Assembly: GCF_964186585.1 (NCBI RefSeq)
Contig: NZ_OZ075067.1
Location: forward strand, 1,984,001-2,048,000
Length of the DNA: 64,000 nucleotides
Direction: 5' to 3'
Origin: Microbacterium sp. MM2322
GTDB lineage: Bacteria > Actinomycetota > Actinomycetes > Actinomycetales > Microbacteriaceae
The position numbers and the translations under genes are program-made. Below, one piece after another: positions 57,770 to 64,000 of the stretch (its first letter is position 1; every line of letters starts with the position of its first letter). Below the pieces are notes generated by a model that worked only from the letters and a program-made list of their open reading frames with translations, was not told the origin of the DNA and did not search any database.

Positions 57770-59119
57770 TCAGGTGAGCGGGTAGACCGCGCGGCCCGCC
57801 TCCATGATGCCTTCATCGACGTAACACCCCGGTCCGGGGACGGGATCCGACAGCACGCCGGCGGGCGAGAGCGCCCAGCAGAGTCGGGTGACATCGCCCG
57901 TAATGTCTCGAGTCCTGCCGCTCAGCGCGATCCACCCGGAGTGCACATCCGCGTTCAGGTCATCGATCGATTCCGCGTCGGGTATCTCGACGAGGGCGTC
58001 GGTAGCCGGGTTCCAAACGGCGGGCCCCGATTCGCGGTTCACGAGGACCCACACCTGGGAGGTCCGCTGTCGTTGGTTGCTCGATAGCGGTCTGACCTCG
58101 CCTGCGGGCGGGTCGACGATCCGGGGCCTCCCCGTCGTGACGTCGACGGCGGAGAGCTGAGTCACGGCTCCGGACGTGTTGCTCTTGAACGTGAAGACCT
58201 CTGATCCGCCGCCCTGGAGCGTCCACGACTCGCCGATGGGCGTCGACCAGAGCTTCTTTCCGTCTGCAGGGGAACGACCCTGAAGACTCTTGCCCGTCGA
58301 CTCGACGAGAATGCCTCCCACCATTCGCGCGCTGAGCCAGCAATCTGTGACCGCGGTCGTGGTCTTGCCGTCTGCCACAGAGAGGAGCTCCGTCTGGCCC
58401 TTGTCGTTCTCGACGAGCACGTGGGTCTGTTCGAGGGCGACGGAGTACGTGTTGATCGGTCCGAGGTCGCACTCCATGACCGGCTCTCCGGGGCGCCGCC
58501 ACACGACCGCCCCCGTTGTCACGTCGAGAGCGACGGCCTCGAACTCGGAGTCGGAAACGGGATGTGAGATCACGAGTGTGTCATCACTCGTCGCGATCCC
58601 GGGCCCTGTCACCGGCGAGCGCCAGAGCACGTCGCCGGTCGTCGTGTCGTGCGCGACGGTCTCGTCCCCGGTGCGGAGAACCACGATGTCGGAGCGAACA
58701 AGCGCCGGCTCGGCGCGCCGGTCGGGGACGCTCCACACCACCTTCCCGGACCGCACGTCGTACGCGGTGCCCCCCGATACGAGGAGGTTGCCCGTGCGCG
58801 CCGACCATGACGAGACACCCTCAAAGGCGCGCTGATCCCAGCGAGGGAGGCCAGCCGAAGGGGAACCACCGATGACGGCGACTCCGCTCGTCACGACGAG
58901 AACGGCGACAGCGACGCTCGCCACGACGTTCCACACCGCGCGCCGGATGGTGGCACCGACGAGCATCGTGCTCCCGATCGCCAGCGCGGTCAGCCCCAGT
59001 CCGTACGGAACGTGGCGCCACTGAAAGACGATGCTGGCGGCGACGAGCATCGTGCCGAGCACGATCATGACGGCGGCCGCGACGAGCATGCGGCGACGAG
59101 ATCCCCGGGATGACGACAT
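57770..59119 (-). CDS. Membrane-anchored PQQ-like beta-propeller protein
   Basis: 449 aa. Three N-terminal helices (about residues 12-30, 37-55 and 62-85) anchor an extracytoplasmic propeller with repeated PQQ/YVTN-like blades: TAYDVRSGKVVWSVPD, VAHDTTTGDVLWRSPV, VALDVTTGAVVWRRPG, GRSPADGKKLWSTPIG. Such proteins often act as surface scaffolds or sensors rather than PQQ enzymes, and no PQQ ligands can be assigned. TACGCT ends 6 nt before ATG 59119 (minus). Confidence 0.85.
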   Translation of the reverse strand: MSSSRGSRRRMLVAAAVMIVLGTMLVAASIVFQWRHVPYGLGLTALAIGSTMLVGATIRRAVWNVVASVAVAVLVVTSGVAVIGGSPSAGLPRWDQRAFEGVSSWSARTGNLLVSGGTAYDVRSGKVVWSVPDRRAEPALVRSDIVVLRTGDETVAHDTTTGDVLWRSPVTGPGIATSDDTLVISHPVSDSEFEAVALDVTTGAVVWRRPGEPVMECDLGPINTYSVALEQTHVLVENDKGQTELLSVADGKTTTAVTDCWLSARMVGGILVESTGKSLQGRSPADGKKLWSTPIGESWTLQGGGSEVFTFKSNTSGAVTQLSAVDVTTGRPRIVDPPAGEVRPLSSNQRQRTSQVWVLVNRESGPAVWNPATDALVEIPDAESIDDLNADVHSGWIALSGRTRDITGDVTRLCWALSPAGVLSDPVPGPGCYVDEGIMEAGRAVYPLT

Positions 59120-59274
59120 CCGGTCAGCGTACTCAGCGCGCGACGCTCGCAAGTGGGCAGATCTCCCCATCGACAGGGCCCGACGGGGCGCGGCGGTGAC
59201 GCGAGACCTGCAGCGGGAAGGCCACCCGCACGGCAGGCGGGCGTACCAGACATCGACATCCGGGCGGTGAGTGC

Positions 59275-59318
59275 CGACGGATGCCGGTGGCCGCCGTGGC
59301 GACGACCGGCATCCGTCG
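59275..59318 (-). terminator. Terminator hairpin behind the MBL-SnoaL operon
   Basis: A perfect 14-bp stem (CGACGGATGCCGGT, 59275-59288, and its complement, 59305-59318) closes a 16-nt loop, directly after the SnoaL-like gene. The stem contains two inverted copies of the overrepresented word GGATGCC. Confidence 0.65.
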
Positions 59319-59324
59319 TTCGGG

Positions 59325-59741
59325 TCAGGACGCTGCGGCGTCGCGGACCTTCGCGGTGTCGACGAACTGCTCGAAGCGGACGATGAGTCCGCCGCGGACG
59401 ACGAAATGGTGCGCGACGCGGACGGCGAGCGGGTTGCCCGTCGCGCGGTGGGTGGCGGTGTAGCGCGCCAGCACGACGACGTTCTCGCCGTCGACGACGT
59501 AGGTGTCGTCGTGGGCGGCCCAGCCCTCCCAGTCCTGGCCGAGGCGTTCCATCACGCCGGAGGTGACGCCTTCGGGGGTGCGGTAGGTGCCGGCGAGGGG
59601 GAAGCCTGCCATCTCGGTCCATTCGACGTCGGGCGCGAGGGTGGCGCGCAGGGCGTCGAGGTCTCCGGCGGCGGAGGCGAGGTACTGGCGGCGGACGACG
59701 TCGCGCGGCGCCTCGGACAGACCCTGTTCGTTCAGCCCCAT
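59325..59741 (-). CDS. SnoaL/NTF2-like protein
   Basis: 138 aa cone-shaped NTF2-like fold: RDVVRRQYLASAAGDLDALRATLAPDVEWTEMAGFPLAGTYRTPEGV at the start and the strands DDTYVVDGENVVVLARYTATHRATGNPLAVRVAHHFVVRGGLIVRFEQFVDT. It could be an isomerase, a dehydratase or a binding protein. It begins inside the end of the MBL gene (10-bp overlap), so it is coupled to it and shares its MarR control. Confidence 0.9.
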   Translation of the reverse strand: MGLNEQGLSEAPRDVVRRQYLASAAGDLDALRATLAPDVEWTEMAGFPLAGTYRTPEGVTSGVMERLGQDWEGWAAHDDTYVVDGENVVVLARYTATHRATGNPLAVRVAHHFVVRGGLIVRFEQFVDTAKVRDAAAS

Positions 59742-60538
59742 GTCATTTCTCCCTTGGCAACCTTCGGACCGATCTGAGCGGCGATGAGCATTCCCGACGA
59801 AGGGTACCGCGCCACGAGCGCCTCGGTCACTGCGGCGGCGTCAGCGGAGGCGGCGACGATCTCTTCGAACGCCTGCAGGTAGGTGCGGGTGTAGTCGATC
59901 GCGCTCGCGTCGGTGGCGGTGTCGGGCAGGCGGTGGCCGGGAACGACGAGCTCCGGGCTCAGGGCCTGCATCTCGTCGAGGAGGGCGATCCAGGCCTCGC
60001 GCTGCTCGGGGGTGGCGGTGTCGGCGGTCCAGACGTGCTCCTGCTGGAAGAGGAGGACGCCGCCGAGGATGGCGCGGTGGGTCTCATTCCAGAAGTACTG
60101 GCGGTCGGGAAGCGTCGTGGAGGCGCCGCGGAGCTCGAGGCGCTCACCGTCGACGAGGATCGCGTCGTCGGCGAAGGGGGTCATCTCGACGAGCCGGGTG
60201 GGCAGGTTGGCACCCAGCGAGCCCCAGGCCTTCAGCTTGCCCTCGTAGGAGTGCTGGATGTGGTCGATGACGATCGGGGTGGCGAGGATGCGGGCATCCG
60301 GGAACGCATCGGCGATGACCTCGAGGCCGAAGTAGAAGTCGGGGTCGGCGTGGCTGACGAAGACGGTGGTGAGGGTCTTGCCCGAGTCGAGGACGGCTGC
60401 GACGAGGCGGTGTCCGTCGGCGCGGGTGAAGCCGGCGTCGATGAGGACGGCCTCGGTGTCGCCGGCCACGAGGGTGGCGGTCTTGTTCTTCGACCCGACG
60501 GGGAAGTCGAGGTCGAAGACGGTGAAGTCCAGAGCCAT
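59732..60538 (-). CDS. Metallo-beta-lactamase-fold hydrolase with altered metal motif
   Basis: 268 aa. The fold is recognisable from TATLVAGDTEAVLIDAGFTRADG and VPGHRLPD, but the usual HxHxDH is replaced by SHADPDFYFG (about residues 62-71), which keeps one His and one Asp only. This variant occurs in a subfamily whose substrates are unknown. The ATG has AAGGAAACTCTC upstream. The divergent marR gene at 60688 and the palindrome 60611-60626 suggest inducible expression, perhaps against a toxic compound. Confidence 0.85.
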   Translation of the reverse strand: MALDFTVFDLDFPVGSKNKTATLVAGDTEAVLIDAGFTRADGHRLVAAVLDSGKTLTTVFVSHADPDFYFGLEVIADAFPDARILATPIVIDHIQHSYEGKLKAWGSLGANLPTRLVEMTPFADDAILVDGERLELRGASTTLPDRQYFWNETHRAILGGVLLFQQEHVWTADTATPEQREAWIALLDEMQALSPELVVPGHRLPDTATDASAIDYTRTYLQAFEEIVAASADAAAVTEALVARYPSSGMLIAAQIGPKVAKGEMTWG

Positions 60539-60610
60539 GAGAGTTTCCTTCCTATGGACGTTCAGACGTTCTGAGCGCCTGCCGCTGTAACGGCATGCTC
60601 GGGATAACTA

Positions 60611-60626
60611 AGCTGACGCGTCAGCT
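60611..60626. promoter_or_regulatory. Perfect 16-bp palindrome, probable MarR operator
   Basis: AGCTGACGCGTCAGCT reads identically on both strands. It lies between the divergent MBL-SnoaL operon and marR, 72 bp and 61 bp from the respective start codons. MarR dimers bind palindromes of this size, usually overlapping the promoters of both genes. Confidence 0.65.
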
Positions 60627-60687
60627 ATTCCGGGATGCGGGAACTTTCTGCGCGAGCACGGTTCTGGCGGGTGCGTAGGGTGTGTTC

Positions 60688-61182
60688 ATGGCCGACCCCT
60701 CCCCCTTCGCGACGCCCGTCGATGCGGCGTACGACTCCCGGATTCTGCTGTTCGGACGACTCATGGGCGCCGCGAACGGCTTGGAGTATCTGCTCGCGCG
60801 GGACTTGGAGGAGAGCACCGGTCTGACGCATCCGATCTTCGAACTGCTGCTGATCGTCGCGCGTCGCGGGGATGAGGGGGTCTCGGTGAAGGACATCGCG
60901 CAGGCGAAGGTGGTGACGTCCGGCGGGGCGACGCGGCTCGTGAGCCGGGGCGTGGCGCAAGGGCTGGTGACGCTGCATCCGTCGGACGCGGACGGGCGGG
61001 TGAAGCTCGTGCGGTTGAGCGAGTCTGGGACGGCGAAGCTGCTCGAGGCGTCAGCGATTCACGCGCGGAACATCGAGCGATACCTGGTCGACGCGCTGCC
61101 GCGCGGGAGCGAGAAGTCGTTCGCGGCCAGCGTGCGGGCGTTGAGCAAGAGCGCGTCGGCGGCGTTGCCGGCGATGCCGTAG
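60688..61182 (+). CDS. MarR-family transcriptional regulator
   Basis: 164 aa. Winged helix with HPIFELLLIVARRGDEGVSVKDIAQAKVVTSGGATRLVSRGVAQGLVTLHPSDADGRVKLVRLSESG (about residues 47-115; the DxDGR wing is canonical), flanked by dimerisation helices. TAGGGT (60676-60681) ends 6 nt before ATG 60688, so the transcript is leaderless. It probably represses the divergent MBL-SnoaL operon and itself. Confidence 0.92.
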   Translation: MADPSPFATPVDAAYDSRILLFGRLMGAANGLEYLLARDLEESTGLTHPIFELLLIVARRGDEGVSVKDIAQAKVVTSGGATRLVSRGVAQGLVTLHPSDADGRVKLVRLSESGTAKLLEASAIHARNIERYLVDALPRGSEKSFAASVRALSKSASAALPAMP

Positions 61183-61206
61183 CGAGGAGTTCACGCGCCG
61201 GTCCGA

Positions 61207-61270
61207 CTCGGCGTGAGGCGCGGTGGTGCGAACGCGGCTAGGTATGAGATCCAGCTCGGCGTGAGGCGCG
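61207..61270. repeat. Two 16-bp direct repeats between marR and the HNH gene
   Basis: CTCGGCGTGAGGCGCG occurs at 61207-61222 and 61255-61270 with a 48-bp period, filling most of the 104-bp gap between the marR stop and the HNH gene stop. No hairpin is obvious. The origin is unknown. Confidence 0.7.
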
Positions 61271-61286
61271 AGACCCGTCCCGGGGA

Positions 61287-62597
61287 TCAGAACGGCGCCG
61301 GGTGGGCGGTGTGCGGGGTCCGCTCGGCAGGGGTGAACGCGACGGCCGGGGTGGGGGCGTCTTCGCGGTAGATCCTGCCGAGGGGTGAGGTCCATTCGAG
61401 GACACCACCCCCGAGTTGTCGGACTTTCCAGGCGGTGAACTGCTTCATCGAATGGTGTCGTTGGCAGAGATGGGCGAGGTTGCCGGCCTCGGTCTTGCCG
61501 CCGAGTGCGTGATCGTGCGTGTGATCGATTTCGCAGCGGATGGCGGCGAGGCGGCATCCGGGGAATCGGCAGTGCTGGTCGCGGGCGCGAAGGTGGCGGC
61601 GCAGCGGATGCGGCACCCGATAGGTGTCGACGGCGAGGACGGTCTTGGTGACCGGGTCGGTGACGAGGCGTTCCCACGAGGGCGCGTCACCGGCGAGCCG
61701 CCGGGCGGTGGCGGCGTCGATCGGCGTGCGCCCGACGAGGTCGCAGGGCACATCGGCTCCGCGGAGGGCGAGCGCGGGGACCACGACCTGCACGTGCGCG
61801 CGGATCGCACCGAGCGGGCCCGCCGTCGTGTCGCGTGTGTCGTCGAGCGCGGGCGTGCCGGCGAGCAGCAGGTCGGCGAAGACGTCGGCGCGCACCTGGT
61901 CGGCGGTACGGCCGTCGGTGTCGACGATGTCGCTGGAGCGCTCGCTCCGCGTGTCGATCACCGCGCGCGCCTGACGGGTGAGCCGGTCGTGGATGCCCTC
62001 GGCGATGACGGTGGGAAGAGTGGCGACGAGGTCGCTCATGCCGTCGCGGCCGGGGATGAGGCGCACGCCGCGGTGGGTAGCGGCATCCTGGTGGCGTTCG
62101 GTGAACGACCTCGGGTGCATCTGCAACGCGAGGATCTCGATCTCGGCGCGCACCCGGTTGGGAGTGTCGCGGCGGCACCGCTGGATCGCGACGGCTTCGA
62201 ACGCCAGCCGAACGTCGGCGGGGAGGTCGGCACCGGCATCCACGATCACGTCGACGTGGCGGCGCGTGATCATGCCCGCTTCCCACGCCGTGAGCGAGGC
62301 CGCATAGTCCTCGACGATCGTCCGGGCCTGAGTGATGCGACGCTGCACGGTGCGGTCGGTGAGGCGGAGCACGCCACCGAGCTCGGCCGCGATGGCCCGG
62401 AGCGCCATGTCCTGCGCCTGCACACGGGCCGAGGTTTCGGCCGCCTGCTGCTCGGCGAGCTGACCGGCGCGGGCCAGCACATGCAGTTGCACGATCTGCG
62501 CGCGGGTGATGAGCTTCTCGACCATGGCTGTCTCGTGCACGATGTCGGCGAGGGGCGCGAGGCGTTCCCGGGTGCCGATGGTGCCGAGCGGGGTCAT
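61287..62597 (-). CDS. DUF222/13E12-family protein with HNH endonuclease domain
   Basis: 436 aa. The N-terminal DUF222 helical region (about residues 20-330) is joined to a C-terminal HNH module: QHCRFPGCRLAAIRCEIDHTHDHALGGKTEAGNLAHLCQRHHSMK. The first His (in EIDHTHDH), Asn and HH residues are in place, with zinc-type cysteines in CRFPGC and CQRHH. Such genes are multicopy in Actinobacteria (REP13E12 in mycobacteria) and are thought to be linked to mobile or self-splicing elements. The start has GGAGAC upstream. Confidence 0.92.
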   Translation of the reverse strand: MTPLGTIGTRERLAPLADIVHETAMVEKLITRAQIVQLHVLARAGQLAEQQAAETSARVQAQDMALRAIAAELGGVLRLTDRTVQRRITQARTIVEDYAASLTAWEAGMITRRHVDVIVDAGADLPADVRLAFEAVAIQRCRRDTPNRVRAEIEILALQMHPRSFTERHQDAATHRGVRLIPGRDGMSDLVATLPTVIAEGIHDRLTRQARAVIDTRSERSSDIVDTDGRTADQVRADVFADLLLAGTPALDDTRDTTAGPLGAIRAHVQVVVPALALRGADVPCDLVGRTPIDAATARRLAGDAPSWERLVTDPVTKTVLAVDTYRVPHPLRRHLRARDQHCRFPGCRLAAIRCEIDHTHDHALGGKTEAGNLAHLCQRHHSMKQFTAWKVRQLGGGVLEWTSPLGRIYREDAPTPAVAFTPAERTPHTAHPAPF

Positions 62598-62658
62598 GTC
62601 TCCATTGTGGTGGGGGCCTCCGACATCGGTTTCGAGCCGGATGCGCCCGCGAACCGGG

Positions 62659-63066
62659 TCAGCCGTCGGCAGCGTGCCGGGGCGGATTGAACATGAATTC
62701 GAGCCGCACTCCGTTGTCGTCTTCGACGAAGGAGGCGTAGTAGCGGTCGCTGAATCGCGGGTACGGTTTCGGCTCGCGGATCGCAGACCAGCCCGCCGCG
62801 ATCGCAGCGTCGTGCAGGCGATCCACGTCTTCCCGAGAGTCCACGGCGAACGCCAGGTGCTGCCATCCCACGCGTCCGGTGCGGTGGGGTTCATCCTGCT
62901 CGTCGCGCGCCGGGTAGAGGATCAGCTCCTCTTCGCCGCGGTACCACGAGACGGAACCGACGGCATCCTCTCGGGTGCACCCGAGCAGCCTCATGACGGG
63001 GTCGAACTGCGCGGTCGACCTCGACAGGTCGCGGACGCTGATGCCGATGTGATCGAAGAGAGGCAT
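62659..63066 (-). CDS. VOC-superfamily (glyoxalase-like) protein
   Basis: 135 aa with two beta-alpha-beta-beta-beta repeats: LFDHIGISVRDLSRSTAQFDPVMRLLG, HLAFAVDSREDVDRLHDAAIAAGW and YYASFVEDDNGVRLEFMF. Candidate metal ligands are His in FDHIGI, His in WQHLAF and Glu in LEFMF. CAGGAT (63073-63078, minus) ends 6 nt before ATG 63066. It could be a lyase, a dioxygenase or a resistance protein. Confidence 0.9.
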   Translation of the reverse strand: MPLFDHIGISVRDLSRSTAQFDPVMRLLGCTREDAVGSVSWYRGEEELILYPARDEQDEPHRTGRVGWQHLAFAVDSREDVDRLHDAAIAAGWSAIREPKPYPRFSDRYYASFVEDDNGVRLEFMFNPPRHAADG

Positions 63067-63177
63067 GGTGACATCCTGCGGCACTCGAAGCCGTCGTGCG
63101 TGAGCCATGACAGGGGGCACGGTCAGGGCCTAGCGTGAGGGAAAGCGGTCCGATTCGAGAAATCAGGAGACACGTCC

Positions 63178-64000
63178 ATGCCCTTCATCACCACCGACGA
63201 CGGCGCCGAGATCTACTTCAAGGACTGGGGCGACAAGAGCGCCCAGCCGATCGTGTTCCACCACGGGTGGCCGCTGTCGTCCGACGACTGGGACGCGCAG
63301 ATGCTCTACTTCCTCGGCAAGGGGTTCCGCGTCATCGCGAGCGACCGCCGGGGTCACGGCCGGTCGTCGCAGATCGGAACCGGCCACGACATGGACCACT
63401 ACGCCAGCGACGTGAGCGCGGTCGTCGAGCACCTCGACCTGCGGAACGCGGTGCACATCGGCCATTCGACCGGTGGCGGTCAGGTCGCGCGGTACGTCGC
63501 GAAGTTCGGTGAGCCGCAGGGCCGCGTCGCGAAGGCCGTGCTGGTCGCGGCCGTGCCGCCGCTCATGGTGCAGACCGACTGGAACACCGAGGGGACGCCG
63601 ATTACGGTGTTCGACGGGTTCCGTGAGGCGCTCGCGGCGAACCGTGCCGAGTTCTTCGAGGCCGTGGCATCCGGTCCGTTCTACGGCTTCAACCGCGAGG
63701 GCGTCACGCCGTCGCAGCCGGTGATCGACAACTGGTGGCGGCAGGGCATGACGGGCAGCGCGCTCGCGCACTACGAGGGCATCAAGGCGTTCAGCGAGAC
63801 GGATCAGCGCGAGGATCTCGCGGCGATCACGGTGCCGGTGTTCGTGATGCAGGGCGATGACGACCAGGTCGTGCCGTACAAGGCGGCGGCGCTGCAGCAG
63901 GCCGAGATGCTGCAGAACTCGACGCTGAAGATCTACGAGGGCTACCCGCACGGCATGCTGACGACGCACGCCGATGTGCTGAACCCCGACATCCTCGAGT
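63178..64000 (+). CDS. Alpha/beta hydrolase, non-haem chloroperoxidase-like (3' end outside window)
   Basis: 274 codons are visible before the window ends. The family signature is complete: PIVFHHGWPLSSDDWDAQM (oxyanion region), ASDRRGHGRSS, the nucleophile elbow IGHSTGGG with Ser at about residue 97, Asp in FVMQGDDDQVVPY and His in YPHGML. Enzymes of this group perform perhydrolysis and esterase reactions with no metal cofactor. ATG 63178 has AGGAG 8 nt upstream. It diverges from the VOC gene. Confidence 0.93.
   Translation, partial: MPFITTDDGAEIYFKDWGDKSAQPIVFHHGWPLSSDDWDAQMLYFLGKGFRVIASDRRGHGRSSQIGTGHDMDHYASDVSAVVEHLDLRNAVHIGHSTGGGQVARYVAKFGEPQGRVAKAVLVAAVPPLMVQTDWNTEGTPITVFDGFREALAANRAEFFEAVASGPFYGFNREGVTPSQPVIDNWWRQGMTGSALAHYEGIKAFSETDQREDLAAITVPVFVMQGDDDQVVPYKAAALQQAEMLQNSTLKIYEGYPHGMLTTHADVLNPDILE

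Overview
The window is GC-rich, densely coding DNA from a high-GC Gram-positive bacterium. An Lsr2 nucleoid protein, a 13E12/DUF222 HNH protein, DUF2510/DUF4177/DUF1266 proteins, a lysE/lysG pair, many leaderless starts and a very frequent word GGATGCC together suggest family Microbacteriaceae, most likely Microbacterium or a close relative. It reads as ordinary chromosome with one small stretch of foreign composition. There is no plasmid or phage replication module, CRISPR array, rRNA or recognisable insertion sequence. No gene-free stretch exceeds 300 bases.

Layout. 1-4184: partial methyltransferase, amino-acid dehydrogenase, and a PadR-controlled membrane-protein operon. 4230-8882: a five-gene translationally coupled operon (SDR, TetR, SCP2-like protein, class-III aminotransferase, MFS exporter) behind a promoter and a TetR-type operator. 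8891-12619: TetR facing a coupled trio (class II aldolase, APH-fold kinase, GlpD-like dehydrogenase), which looks like a phosphorylate-oxidise-cleave pathway. 12756-14739: a lower-GC glycosyltransferase-like gene beside tRNA-Ala(CGC), probably acquired. 14794-23397: housekeeping genes (galU, 5-formyl-THF cyclo-ligase, FmdB, mscL), a very large degenerate helicase, and an MGMT homologue lacking the catalytic cysteine. 23479-28456: ActP-type symporter operon with a GAF-LuxR regulator, lsr2, and divergent lysE/lysG.

28560-35834: small conserved proteins, a ParA-like ATPase with a long acidic linker, and a three-gene operon of membrane-anchored extracytoplasmic proteins. 35862-41549: orphan PAS histidine kinase divergent from a heterodimeric ABC exporter. 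41580-49768: Old Yellow Enzyme, Gfo/Idh/MocA oxidoreductase, O-acyltransferase, MOSC protein, aldo/keto reductase, LysE-type exporter, rhodanese. 49820-52507: an unusual coupled cassette of a KAS III-like ketosynthase, a haem-oxygenase-fold di-metal enzyme and an unrecognised protein. 52511-64000: DUF1266 protein, GH30 glycosidase with divergent TetR, SDR, PQQ-propeller-like protein, an MBL/SnoaL operon divergent from MarR across a perfect palindrome, DUF222-HNH protein, VOC protein, and a partial chloroperoxidase-like hydrolase.

At about eighteen genes a TANNNT-like hexamer ends 6-7 nt before the start codon, which implies leaderless transcripts. Genes inside operons use 4-bp ATGA/GTGA overlaps. 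The best candidates for undescribed biology are the ketosynthase/di-metal cassette, the aldolase/kinase/dehydrogenase operon, the SDR/SCP2-like/aminotransferase operon, the tRNA-linked foreign gene, and the two catalytically degenerate DNA-processing homologues.
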